In this document: one piece after another, positions 1-8,048 of the stretch | Position numbering within the stretch: the stretch's first letter is position 1 | Layout of the letters: every line of letters begins with the position of its first letter | Assembly (NCBI GenBank): GCA_016182605.1 | Contig: JACPGE010000074.1 | Coordinates: forward strand, 65,694-129,693 | Length of the DNA stretch: 64,000 nucleotides | Direction: 5' to 3' | Source: Candidatus Hydrogenedentota bacterium | GTDB taxonomy: Bacteria; Hydrogenedentota; Hydrogenedentia; Hydrogenedentales; JAEUWI01 | Made by a program: the position numbers and the translations under genes | Notes under the pieces: model-generated | What the model saw: the letters and a program-made list of their open reading frames with translations, nothing else | What the model was told of the DNA's origin: nothing | The model's database searches: none

Positions 1-1854
1 CAGGCGCGCCATGCCGGAGAGATCGATGATCGCAGTGAAGGTGCGCGGCGCAAGTTTGTTCGCCATCAACGACACATTGCCGCCGCCCGATCCGCCGCTC
101 GCATAGATCCGTCCCGCATCAAACGCTATTGAGGCCCGTTGCAACCCGCTGTAAACAAAGTGGAGCGCCCGCAGCGCGTCAAGCGCCTGCAAGTACCCGT
201 GATCATAGGGGGCGTCGTGACCGCTATCGTAGGGGCCGCTTTGAAGATAGTCCACGGTAATCGCGACGAGATTGTAGGCGTCTGCCAGGACCTGTGGATC
301 GGGCGCGCCGATGCTCCCGGTCCCGCCCCAATTGTGCAACGTGAGGATCAGGCCGGTCTGCGCGTTTACCGCGCTTCGTTCTCCGCCAGGATAGTACACG
401 TGGGCCTCGATGGTGCGTGATCCCGGGCGATGATCCCAAGACTGTGCGGGCAAGCTCACAGCGGCATTCTCCTCCGGGAGCGGCGCCCAGGCCTCTGGCG
501 TTCCGAGGGCCTCGTGCAGGGCATCGCGCATGGCTTCGGGCGCGGGCGGCGCCACCCAGCACCAGTCGTGCACGGGAATGAAGTTCTCGTCCACGGCGTG
601 CCTGCTGGGGATATAGCCCGGCGCACTTTCGCCGTAACCCGCAACGAAGACCATCCGATCCGGGCGCATTCGTTGCGCCATGATCTGATACTCCACGAAA
701 CTCTCCGCGGGCATCAGGACAAAGATGCCCTGCCCGAAGTCTATCGCGGGCGCCTCGATCTCGGGGCGTTCCGCATGGTGTTTGCGCCAGCTCAGGCCCA
801 TGGCGGCCAAATTGCGTTGAAAGGGTTTCGCCGCCGCATCGTTTAAGACCTGTTCCTGCGAGGCCCGATCGAATGCCTCCGTCTCGCGCAGGGGCAGTGT
901 CAACCGCGCGATATTCACGGAGATGGTCTCCAAGGGGTAGCGCACCGTGGTATTCCACGCCGCCGTCATGGCCGCGTGAAGCCGCAACGCCAATTCCATC
1001 CGGCGCGCGGGCGCGGCGTCGTTGTACTTGCCCGCCACCAGATCGCCGCTGCAACCGGAGAAGTAGATCTGCTTCACATCGGGAAGGTCCGCCTGGCGCA
1101 TGGCGCGCGCCATGCCGGGAAAGTCCGCGGAGACACCGCCCTTGCCGTAGTAGCTCATGGGATGCACCGCATAAAAACTCATGGCGGCCACGGGCTTGCG
1201 CCCATTCCAGAAGGAGAGCGTTTTCAACATCGGATCGTGGAGGCCCGCGGGCGTATTGCGCACGACGGGATCGGGGGTGGAACTGGTGCGTGAAAAGTTC
1301 ACGCTACCATCGGAAGCCACCACGCGCCGGTTAGAGGCGACGCCCAGGACCTCCGCCTCGCCCAGCCCGTAGTCCGTCACGGTGACCGTGCGCTGCAGGG
1401 CCTCCTTCGCCGCGGCGGCGGTACGGGCGATGCAATCGCGCACAAACGCCACATCGCAAAGGCTCTTCTCCAGGCCCGCCGCATCGAGCATGGCCTGCGC
1501 CGTGAAATCGGCCACCGGCGTATCGTGCTGGTGAATGGCCGCGAGCATCACATGGGTTGGATCCGTGCCCACGGCATCGGCCAGCGCCTGCCGCCATTCG
1601 GCGTAGGCGTCGTTGCGGATCTCGCACCAATCGACGCTGCACCACACGAGCGGCTTTGCGCCACCGAGCAGAATGATCCCCTTGGCAAAGAGTGGATCTA
1701 CCACTTCCTTGGCCGGCTCGATGCCGCCGCCCATAAGGGCATGCCCCATCGGCACGGTAACGTCCACCTCGAAGGTGGCCAGATCGAAGGCCTGCGCGCC
1801 GCCACAGAAGATGGTGGCGAGCGCAATCAGCAGAAGGTGTCCGAAACGTTGCAC
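1..1854 (-). CDS. Exported ceramidase-like/alpha-beta hydrolase two-domain protein, 3' end outside window
   Basis: The frame is open for 618 codons from a GTG at 1854 to the window edge, so the C-terminus is missing. The GTG has an AAGAAGGAA ribosome site about eight bases upstream, and the first 20 residues form a signal peptide. Residues ~20-400 look like the N-terminal domain of neutral/alkaline non-lysosomal ceramidases: a D-V-T-V-P start, VVDPLFAKG, AAIHQHDTP with H109/H111, and a later AVHPMSYYGKGG segment. After about residue 480 a second domain resembles alpha/beta hydrolases, with a nucleophile elbow GGS589GGG. Family knowledge suggests hydrolysis of an amide or ester in the periplasm; the substrate is unknown. 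The overlapping minus-strand ATG at 1861 lies in a different frame whose product has no such motifs, so I rejected it. Confidence 0.7.
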   Translation of the reverse strand, partial: MQRFGHLLLIALATIFCGGAQAFDLATFEVDVTVPMGHALMGGGIEPAKEVVDPLFAKGIILLGGAKPLVWCSVDWCEIRNDAYAEWRQALADAVGTDPTHVMLAAIHQHDTPVADFTAQAMLDAAGLEKSLCDVAFVRDCIARTAAAAKEALQRTVTVTDYGLGEAEVLGVASNRRVVASDGSVNFSRTSSTPDPVVRNTPAGLHDPMLKTLSFWNGRKPVAAMSFYAVHPMSYYGKGGVSADFPGMARAMRQADLPDVKQIYFSGCSGDLVAGKYNDAAPARRMELALRLHAAMTAAWNTTVRYPLETISVNIARLTLPLRETEAFDRASQEQVLNDAAAKPFQRNLAAMGLSWRKHHAERPEIEAPAIDFGQGIFVLMPAESFVEYQIMAQRMRPDRMVFVAGYGESAPGYIPSRHAVDENFIPVHDWCWVAPPAPEAMRDALHEALGTPEAWAPLPEENAAVSLPAQSWDHRPGSRTIEAHVYYPGGERSAVNAQTGLILTLHNWGGTGSIGAPDPQVLADAYNLVAITVDYLQSGPYDSGHDAPYDHGYLQALDALRALHFVYSGLQRASIAFDAGRIYASGGSGGGNVSLMANKLAPRTFTAIIDLSGMARL

Positions 1855-1867
1855 AGCCCATTCCTTC

Positions 1868-1896
1868 TTGAATCGCGGCGCCCGCTTTGCTCTAAT
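1868..1896 (+). promoter_or_regulatory. Predicted sigma70-type promoter for the NIPSNAP gene
   Basis: TTGAAT and TCTAAT are separated by exactly 17 bases. The predicted start of transcription (~1903) lies about 23 bases before the ATG at 1926, leaving room for the AAAGGAG ribosome site. Confidence 0.5.
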
Positions 1897-1925
1897 CACA
1901 GCTTAACCCAAAAGGAGAATACACC

Positions 1926-2369
1926 ATGCGCCACGTGAGAATCCCCCTGATTGCCCTGTTGCTTGCCGGTATTTTTGCCGCAGGCATATTCGCGGGCATC
2001 CGGATGCAGGCGGTTGCCGCCGCGCCGGCTGCGGGCGAACGCGTGTACGAGTTGCGGACGTACACGACGCATGAGGGCCGCCTGGACGCCCTGCACAAGC
2101 GCTTTACCGATCACACCTGCGCGCTGTTTGAGAAGCATGGGATGACCCTCGTGGGCTTCTGGACGCCCACGGACGGCGACGCCGCGAAGAACACGCTTGT
2201 GTACATCGTCAGCCACGAGAGCCGGGAAAAAGCGGCGGAGAGCTGGAAGGCCTTCAGCGCGGATCCGGCCTGGCAGAAGGCGAAGGAAGACTCGGAAAAG
2301 GACGGCAAGATTGTCGAGAAGGCGGAGTCCGTGTACATGGCCGCGACGGACTACTCGCCCATAAAGTAG
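1926..2369 (+). CDS. NIPSNAP-family protein with N-terminal membrane anchor
   Basis: 147 residues. The first ~32 residues are a hydrophobic signal/anchor segment. The rest contains YELRTYTTHEGRLDALHKRF and a downstream GFWTP segment, the hallmark of NIPSNAP (ferredoxin-like dimeric alpha-beta barrel) proteins. An AAAGGAG ribosome site precedes the ATG. The molecular role of bacterial NIPSNAP proteins is not established; many sit in genomes rich in exported hydrolases. It is convergent with the DUF885 gene, with three bases between the stop codons. Confidence 0.8.
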   Translation: MRHVRIPLIALLLAGIFAAGIFAGIRMQAVAAAPAAGERVYELRTYTTHEGRLDALHKRFTDHTCALFEKHGMTLVGFWTPTDGDAAKNTLVYIVSHESREKAAESWKAFSADPAWQKAKEDSEKDGKIVEKAESVYMAATDYSPIK

Positions 2370-2372
2370 CAA

Positions 2373-4070
2373 TTACAGCGGCGGGCCGGCATCCGGGCCG
2401 AGCATCGCCTTGCGCACCAGGACCAGCGGCGGGCCGCCGTAAGACAGCAAGGTGTCGTGAAACTCCTTCCACGCCTTCCTTCCGCCACGGCTCGCCGTCC
2501 AGTCTTCGCGCAACTTCAGGATCATGAGCTTGCCCACGGTGTAGCTGTAGTACTGCGGGTCGAAGGTGCCGCGCGCCGCCTGTTGCCGCGCGTTCCCGGC
2601 ATCCTGCCACGCTTTCTCGCGAAACATGGTTTCGGATTCCTCCACCGTCATGCCTTCCGTGTGCAACCCGATAGAGGACAGATAGCGCACGTCACGCAAG
2701 AGCGCATCGAGGATTTGGGCGATGCGCAATGCGGGATTCTTCTCTGCCAGTCCCGCCTCCACCATCATCTCTTCGGTGTAGTGCGCCCAGCCTTCGGAAA
2801 AGGCATAGCCCACAAAGAGACGGTTGAACATGGACTCCGCACGCTGCGCGTGGAGGAAATGCAGGAAGTGGCCGGGCCACACTTCATGCACTGTGGTGTT
2901 GAGCAGGCCGGCCTCGCCGGGGATATAGTCAAGCTGCTCCTGCGGGCTCCACTTCGGATCGGGCGGCGCGATGTAGTAGACGGAGGGCAGGTTCTTTTCA
3001 TAGGGCCCCGGAATCTCGATGTACGCAGAGTTCCAGCGTTTGTAGGGCGGCGCCTCGCCCACGAGTGCCTCCTGCGTTCCCGGAATGGACACAATCTCAT
3101 TGTCCAGCAGAAATTTCTTCAGCCCGGGCAATTGCGCCGTGGCCGTGGCAACCGGCCCGCCGTCCGCTTTGGCGGCATTCACCTCGGCCACGCATGCGGC
3201 AATCGATTTGCCCGGATCGTAGGCCTTGCAGGCCGCTTCCAGGTCCTTCAGGTTGCGGTTGAGGTCCGCATCGGCAATCTCCTTGAAGCGGGCCAGCGGC
3301 AAATCGATGCGTTCCGTAACCCAAAGCATCTTCTGGTAGCGTTCCGCGCCCATGGCAAAATCTTCGTTTGCCTTCGGCTCTTCCCCGGCCAGCCACGTAT
3401 CCGCCTCTTTCAGTGCGGCCACCGCCGTGGCATTCGCCTCCTTCAACTGGGCCTGCAAGGCATCATCCTTCACCGGCGCAAAGATGCCCGGCACATCGGC
3501 CTCGATGAACTCCACCAGCCCGCCGGCCATCATGCGCGCCAGATTGAGAAAGGGCCGCGGAATGGGCGTGCGCACATTCGCTTTCATGTGGGGCACGGCC
3601 GCGGCCACGGCGTGCATATGTTTGATATAGGCCGCCAAGCGCTGCTCGAGGGGGGCGTATTCGCGGGTGAGGTATACGTCTGGTCCGAAGGCGCCCGTGT
3701 AATACGCGGGATTCTTGAACGGCGCTTCCACCTCCTCGTAATAGAAGATCTCCCGCTCGCAACGCGCAAGCAACGATTCGTGCTCTATCTGCCGCGGTGT
3801 GTCCAATTGCGCGGGATCGAACTTGAGCGCCGCGGCATGGGTGGACCTGTAAAAGGCGAGCGGCTTTTCCAGGCCCGCCCGGGAAAAGTTTGGCAACTGG
3901 CCGTCGAATTCGTGGCGCCCTTCATACACGGCGGAATCTGGATTGAGCCGGATGTGCTCTTCGATGAACTGCGCCGTGAACGCATCCCACGCCTTTGCCG
4001 CGTCCTGAGCTTGCGCCGCCATCCCAAACAGCACACACGCCAGGAAGAGCACACCTTTGAAGCGCCACAT
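2373..4070 (-). CDS. DUF885 family exported putative metallopeptidase
   Basis: 565 residues from the ATG at 4070, which is preceded by GGAAAGGA and begins a clear signal peptide (ending near AQA, residue 21). A longer frame to 4481 would run through the divergent promoter region and the next gene, so it was not used. The motif H395-E-V-W-P-G-H401 followed by S425-E-G-W-A-H matches the HE-x-x-P-G-H / E signature of DUF885 proteins, which are thought to be zinc-dependent carboxypeptidase-like enzymes. The signal peptide places it outside the cytoplasm. Divergently transcribed from the DUF1080 gene. Confidence 0.8.
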   Translation of the reverse strand: MWRFKGVLFLACVLFGMAAQAQDAAKAWDAFTAQFIEEHIRLNPDSAVYEGRHEFDGQLPNFSRAGLEKPLAFYRSTHAAALKFDPAQLDTPRQIEHESLLARCEREIFYYEEVEAPFKNPAYYTGAFGPDVYLTREYAPLEQRLAAYIKHMHAVAAAVPHMKANVRTPIPRPFLNLARMMAGGLVEFIEADVPGIFAPVKDDALQAQLKEANATAVAALKEADTWLAGEEPKANEDFAMGAERYQKMLWVTERIDLPLARFKEIADADLNRNLKDLEAACKAYDPGKSIAACVAEVNAAKADGGPVATATAQLPGLKKFLLDNEIVSIPGTQEALVGEAPPYKRWNSAYIEIPGPYEKNLPSVYYIAPPDPKWSPQEQLDYIPGEAGLLNTTVHEVWPGHFLHFLHAQRAESMFNRLFVGYAFSEGWAHYTEEMMVEAGLAEKNPALRIAQILDALLRDVRYLSSIGLHTEGMTVEESETMFREKAWQDAGNARQQAARGTFDPQYYSYTVGKLMILKLREDWTASRGGRKAWKEFHDTLLSYGGPPLVLVRKAMLGPDAGPPL

Positions 4071-4125
4071 AGGCCCGTATCCTTTCCGGTTTCGTCCAAC
4101 CCGCACAGGGAACGTACTGGACGCC

Positions 4126-4154
4126 AAGATACTAGATTCCCGCGGCGGACACAA
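4126..4154 (-). promoter_or_regulatory. Predicted promoter of the DUF885 gene
   Basis: On the minus strand TTGTGT and TATCTT are spaced by 17 bases; the predicted transcript starts about 49 bases before the ATG at 4070. The -35 is weak. The TATCTT -10 recurs upstream of 55159, and TATCCT upstream of 41811. Confidence 0.35.
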
Positions 4155-4169
4155 CCGGCACACGCCCGG

Positions 4170-4198
4170 TTGAAACGGCCCCGTTCTTGGAGTACATT
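4170..4198 (+). promoter_or_regulatory. Predicted promoter of the DUF1080-DinB-sulfatase cluster
   Basis: TTGAAA and TACATT are separated by 17 bases, with a predicted start ~62 bases before the ATG at 4267. Its -35 box lies only 15 bases from the -35 box of the opposing DUF885 promoter. Confidence 0.45.
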
Positions 4199-4266
4199 GC
4201 AGGGCGAACGCAAGCCAACCGCCGGGGGACAAGTCGTCCCGGGCGCCATTACAAGGTGCAGATGAT

Positions 4267-4959
4267 ATGACCACGAGAACCATTGTACGCGCGCTGCTGG
4301 GCCTCAGCCTGATGTCCGGCGCGGCCTTCGCCGCCGGACTTCCCCCGCTGACCCAGGATGACGTGAGTGGCTGGGAAGATCTCTTCACACCGGACCTCTC
4401 GAATGCGAACAAGCCCAAAAAGGTGTGGACCGTGGAGGATGGGGTGCTGACCGCGAGCGAGGACCAGGCGCTCTGGACCAAGAAGGACTACAACAACTTC
4501 ATCCTCGATCTGGAATTCAAGACGGCGGACGGCACCAATAGCGGCGTGATCGTCTATTGCAGCAAGACCTCCGACTGGATTCCGAACTCGGTCGAAGTGC
4601 AGATAGCGGACGACTTCAACGAGAAATGGGCGAATTCGGACAAGACCTGGCAATGCGGCGCGATCTTTGGCCACTTGGCGCCAACCAAGAGCGCCGTGAA
4701 GAAGCCGGGCGAGTGGAACCGTTTCACCATTCGCTGTGTCGAGCAGCAGATCGACGTCATGCTGAATGGCGAACTCGTGACCTCGATGGACATGAGCAAA
4801 TGGACCTCCGCGAAGACGAACCCCGACGGTTCTGCCATCCCCGAATGGCTGAGCACGCCCTTTGCGAAGCTGCCGGCCCACGGGAAGATCGGGCTGCAGG
4901 GCAAGCATGCCGGCGCGCCGATCTGGTTCCGGAATATCAAGATCAAAGAATTGGAATAG
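4267..4959 (+). CDS. DUF1080 (3-keto-disaccharide hydrolase-like) exported protein
   Basis: 230 residues with a signal peptide ending near AFAAG (~residue 24). The core has the concanavalin-like lectin/glucanase pattern of DUF1080: GWEDLF, the segment DLEFKTADGTNSGV, EVQIADD, GEWNRFTIRC, and a final KIGLQGKHAGAPIWFRNIKI. Members in related families act on 3-keto-glycosides or bind sugars; the substrate here is unknown. The DinB gene starts 28 bases downstream and the sulfatase follows, so the three are probably co-transcribed. Confidence 0.85.
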   Translation: MTTRTIVRALLGLSLMSGAAFAAGLPPLTQDDVSGWEDLFTPDLSNANKPKKVWTVEDGVLTASEDQALWTKKDYNNFILDLEFKTADGTNSGVIVYCSKTSDWIPNSVEVQIADDFNEKWANSDKTWQCGAIFGHLAPTKSAVKKPGEWNRFTIRCVEQQIDVMLNGELVTSMDMSKWTSAKTNPDGSAIPEWLSTPFAKLPAHGKIGLQGKHAGAPIWFRNIKIKELE

Positions 4960-4987
4960 CGCTTGCCGCAAGAGGGAAATCCAAACC

Positions 4988-5467
4988 ATGAGTGACGCTT
5001 CCACGGCAAAAGGTGTCGTGCATTCCCTGTTGATCGGCCATCCCAAAATGGGCGGATCCTGGCACGGGCCGTCTGTAAAGACCCTCCTGGAGGGGATCAC
5101 GGCGGAGCAGGCCGCCGCCCACCCGGTGTCCGGCGTGCGATCGATCTGGGAATACCTGCTGCACATCCTCGTCTGGCAGGACGAAGTCCGGAAGATGGCC
5201 GCCTTGCGCAGATACACGCCCCCGGAACAGGTCGAGAGCTGGCCGGACGTGACCGATACCAGCGATGCCGCCTGGCTGCAAACACTCGACCGTTTCCATG
5301 CTTCCTGCGACGCGTTGGTTGAAGTGCTTCAGGCGCTCACCGACGAGGATCTTTCCCGGCCCGTGGAGGGCGCGCCCTTTCCCCTGAAGGTGGCCGTGCA
5401 CGGTGTCGCCCACCATTCCCTGTATCATGCCGCGCAGATTGCCGTTCTCCGAAAAGCAATCGGCTGA
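4988..5467 (+). CDS. DinB-family metal-binding four-helix protein
   Basis: 159 residues. DinB/YfiT folds use three histidines for a metal. Here they are probably the His of [13 protein letters not shown] and those in [13 protein letters not shown] near the C-terminus, which has the usual H-x3-H arrangement. The ATG at 4988 was chosen because upstream codons in the frame overlap the DUF1080 gene; the ribosome site (GAGGGAAA) is weak. Possible thiol transferase or stress protein; function not inferable. No signal peptide, so cytoplasmic. Confidence 0.75.
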   Translation: MSDASTAKGVVHSLLIGHPKMGGSWHGPSVKTLLEGITAEQAAAHPVSGVRSIWEYLLHILVWQDEVRKMAALRRYTPPEQVESWPDVTDTSDAAWLQTLDRFHASCDALVEVLQALTDEDLSRPVEGAPFPLKVAVHGVAHHSLYHAAQIAVLRKAIG

Positions 5468-5504
5468 CGCCGTTGCCGCCAACTTTCAGGAAGGAAACTC
5501 GCCG

Positions 5505-7070
5505 ATGGGACAAGCCCTTCGACGCATGATTGCGGGCGCCGTAAACATGCTGATTGCCTCGCTGCTGCACGCGGTTGCGGCACACGCGGCAACGCCACCC
5601 AACATCGTGTGGATCTACAGCGACGATCACGCGCAAAACGCGGTGAGCGCCTACGGCGGACGCCTCAAAGACGTGGCGCCCACGCCGAACATCGACCGGA
5701 TTGCGAAAGAGGGGATGATCTTCCGCAATTCGTTCGTGACGAATTCCATTTGCGGCCCATGCCGCGCGGTGATCCTCACGGGACTGCACAGCCACCTGAA
5801 TGGGTTCCGGGACAACTCGGACCGCTTCGACGGCAGTCAGCAGCACTTCGCAAAGCTGCTGCGCCAATCGGGCTACCAAACGGCGATCTACGGCAAGTGG
5901 CACCTGGAAAGTGAACCCACGGGCTTCGATGCGTGGGAGGTCTTGCCGGGACAGGGGCATTACTACAATCCCGATTTCCTGACGCCGGAAGGCAAGAAGA
6001 CCGAACACGGATATGTGACCGGCCTGATCACGGACAAGGCCCTGAACTGGCTTGAGGAGAAACGCGACCCGGACAAGCCCTTCATGATCATGATCCAGCA
6101 TAAGGCGCCCCACCGCGAATGGGAGCCGGGGCCGGAACATCTGACGGCGTTCGACAACGTCCATATTCCGGAGCCGGATACCCTGTTCGACGATTACGCC
6201 AATCGGGGTTCCGCCGCGAAATTGCAGGATATGTCCATCGACAAGACCATGCTGCTGAATTCCGACCTGAAAATGTGGGACAAGGCTAAAGCCTCGGACC
6301 AGAAAACGCCGGCGTGGCAACGGGGCTATGGACGCCTGGATGAAGAGCAGCGCAAGCAGTGGGACGCGGCCTACGATCCCAAGATAGCGGCATTTCGCGC
6401 GGCCAACCTGGAGGGCGAAGCCCTCGTGCGATGGAAGTACCAGCGCTACATGCAGGACTATCTTGCGTGCATCCGTGCCGTGGATGAAAACGTGGGGCGC
6501 GTGCTGGACTATCTGGCGGCACACGGGCTGGACAAGAACACGGTGGTTTTCTACTCCTCCGATCAGAGCTTCTATCTCGGAGAGCACGGCTGGTTCGACA
6601 AGCGGTTCATCTATGAGGAATCCCTTCGAACGCCGCTCTTGGCGCGGTGGCCCGGTGTGATCGTGCCCGGCTCGGAGGCCCAGGCAATGGTGCAGAACCT
6701 CGACTGCGCGGAGACCTTTCTCGAGATCGCGGGCGTGCCGGCGCCGGAGAACATGCAGGGCCAGAGTTTCGTGCCCATTATGAAGGGCGAGAGACCCGGA
6801 GACTGGCGGAAGTCGCTCTATTACCACTACTACGAGGGCGAGGGGCAGGTGCACAATGTTTACCGTCATTACGGTGTGCGCACGGAGCGCTATAAGCTCG
6901 CGCACTTCTACACCCTGGGCGAGTGGGAGTTCTACGATCTGGAGAAGGATCCCCAGGAGATGAAGAACGAATATGCCAATCCGGACTATTCGGAGCAGGT
7001 GGCGGAGTTGAAGGTGGAGCTGGATCGGCTGCGAGCACTCTATCGATTACCAGAAATGGATGCTCCCTGA
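5505..7070 (+). CDS. Exported formylglycine-dependent sulfatase
   Basis: 521 residues. The ATG at 5505 follows an AGGAAGGA ribosome site and starts a signal peptide of ~28 residues. The sulfatase signature is C83-G-P-C-R87-A-V-I-L-T-G: C83 is the residue converted to formylglycine, and P85/R87 are the conserved neighbours. Metal-binding residues are visible in IYSDDHAQN (N-terminal) and STDQ-like [18 protein letters not shown]. Length and organisation fit the arylsulfatase/iduronate-sulfatase group; the sulfated substrate cannot be told. Maturation needs a formylglycine-generating enzyme, not present in this window. Likely in one transcript with DUF1080 and DinB (37-base gap). Confidence 0.9.
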   Translation: MGQALRRMIAGAVNMLIASLLHAVAAHAATPPNIVWIYSDDHAQNAVSAYGGRLKDVAPTPNIDRIAKEGMIFRNSFVTNSICGPCRAVILTGLHSHLNGFRDNSDRFDGSQQHFAKLLRQSGYQTAIYGKWHLESEPTGFDAWEVLPGQGHYYNPDFLTPEGKKTEHGYVTGLITDKALNWLEEKRDPDKPFMIMIQHKAPHREWEPGPEHLTAFDNVHIPEPDTLFDDYANRGSAAKLQDMSIDKTMLLNSDLKMWDKAKASDQKTPAWQRGYGRLDEEQRKQWDAAYDPKIAAFRAANLEGEALVRWKYQRYMQDYLACIRAVDENVGRVLDYLAAHGLDKNTVVFYSSDQSFYLGEHGWFDKRFIYEESLRTPLLARWPGVIVPGSEAQAMVQNLDCAETFLEIAGVPAPENMQGQSFVPIMKGERPGDWRKSLYYHYYEGEGQVHNVYRHYGVRTERYKLAHFYTLGEWEFYDLEKDPQEMKNEYANPDYSEQVAELKVELDRLRALYRLPEMDAP

Positions 7071-7112
7071 CCGGGCGCTGGAGCGTGGGCGGAGCTTTGC
7101 GGAATAATCCAC

Positions 7113-7142
7113 TTGCAACCCGGGGTTTCCAGTAGTGATAAT
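7113..7142 (+). promoter_or_regulatory. Predicted promoter of the superoxide dismutase gene
   Basis: TTGCAA and GATAAT are 18 bases apart, ~94 bases before the GTG at 7236, giving a leader of about 85 bases. Confidence 0.4.
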
Positions 7143-7235
7143 CAACGATCTGGCAGATCTCAAATTCCGGGTTGCGCACTTCGGCCCCTAACTGCGCCCG
7201 TGCATTCCCGGGGACAACCAAAGGACGGTACCACT

Positions 7236-7961
7236 GTGAGCACGACACGACGCGAATTCCTGGTTTCTACGGGTGGAACGGCGGCCGCTGCCGCCATCGG
7301 CAGTGCGATTCTGGCGGCAGACGCCCACGCGGCGGATGCGGCAGCGCCAGCGGAGCACACCTTGCCCGAATTGCCCTATGCGTATGACGCGCTGGAGCCC
7401 GTGATCTCCGCGAAGATCATGGAACTGCACCACAGCAAGCACCATGCGGCCTACGTGAAGGGTCTGAATGGCGCGGAGAAGGCCCTGGCCGAAGCCCAGG
7501 CCAAAGGCGATTACGCGCTGGTGGATTACTGGTCGAAGAAGGCGGCCTTCAATGGCGGCGGCCACTACCTGCACAGCATGTTCTGGACGGTCATGGCGCC
7601 GGCCGGCAAGGGCGGCGGCGGTGAAGCGACGGGGAAGGTGGGCGAGTTGATCGCGCGCGACTTCGGCAGCTTCGCCCAGTTCCAGGCCTATTTCTCCGCG
7701 GTGGCCGGCAGCGTGGAAGGCAGCGGCTGGGGGCTGCTCCATTTCCGTCCGGCAGACGGCAAGCTGGTGGTGCTGCAAGCGGAAAACCAGCAGAAGCTGA
7801 CGCAATGGGGCGCGTACCCCATCCTCGGCATCGACGTGTGGGAACACGCGTATTACCTGCAATACGAAAACCGCCGCCCGGACTACGTGAAAGCGTGGTG
7901 GGACGTGGTGAACTGGGAAGCGGTGAACGCGCGTCTTGAAAGCGCGATGAAGCTCGCGTAA
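7236..7961 (+). CDS. Tat-exported Fe/Mn superoxide dismutase
   Basis: 241 residues from a GTG preceded by AAAGGA. The start is set by a twin-arginine signal (STTRREFLVSTGG) and a cleavage region near ADAHA (residue ~32). The mature part is a full Fe/Mn superoxide dismutase: metal ligands H65 (ELHHSKHH), H113 (GGGHYLHSMFW), and the Asp and His of GIDVWEHAYY, plus the NRRPDYVKAWWDVVNW segment. It converts superoxide to hydrogen peroxide and oxygen. The Tat signal implies export of a pre-folded, metal-loaded enzyme, so it would protect the periplasm or cell surface. Which metal it uses cannot be decided by eye. It has its own promoter and is followed by a long hairpin. Confidence 0.9.
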   Translation: MSTTRREFLVSTGGTAAAAAIGSAILAADAHAADAAAPAEHTLPELPYAYDALEPVISAKIMELHHSKHHAAYVKGLNGAEKALAEAQAKGDYALVDYWSKKAAFNGGGHYLHSMFWTVMAPAGKGGGGEATGKVGELIARDFGSFAQFQAYFSAVAGSVEGSGWGLLHFRPADGKLVVLQAENQQKLTQWGAYPILGIDVWEHAYYLQYENRRPDYVKAWWDVVNWEAVNARLESAMKLA

Positions 7962-7984
7962 CCGCGACGCACTGAGAAATCGTA

Positions 7985-8027
7985 ACGGCCCCCTTCACGA
8001 TCGCATGCGCGTTGTGTAGGGGGCCGT
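7985..8027. terminator. Hairpin between convergent genes
   Basis: A perfect 10-base inverted repeat, ACGGCCCCCT and AGGGGGCCGT, with a 23-base loop, sits between the stop of the dismutase gene and the stop of the lyase gene. No U-run follows on either strand, so it may be a bidirectional terminator or just an RNA end stabiliser. Confidence 0.45.
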
Positions 8028-8048
8028 CTGCTGTCCAAAAATGCAGGT

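Noticed and set aside
1331-1861. 176-codon minus-strand ATG frame near the left edge
   Set aside because: A different minus-strand frame from 1854 has a ribosome site, signal peptide and family motifs through to the edge; this one has none.
2457-4265. 602-codon plus-strand open frame opposite the DUF885 gene
   Set aside because: No family motif, Arg/His-rich; explained by the codon bias of the opposite gene.
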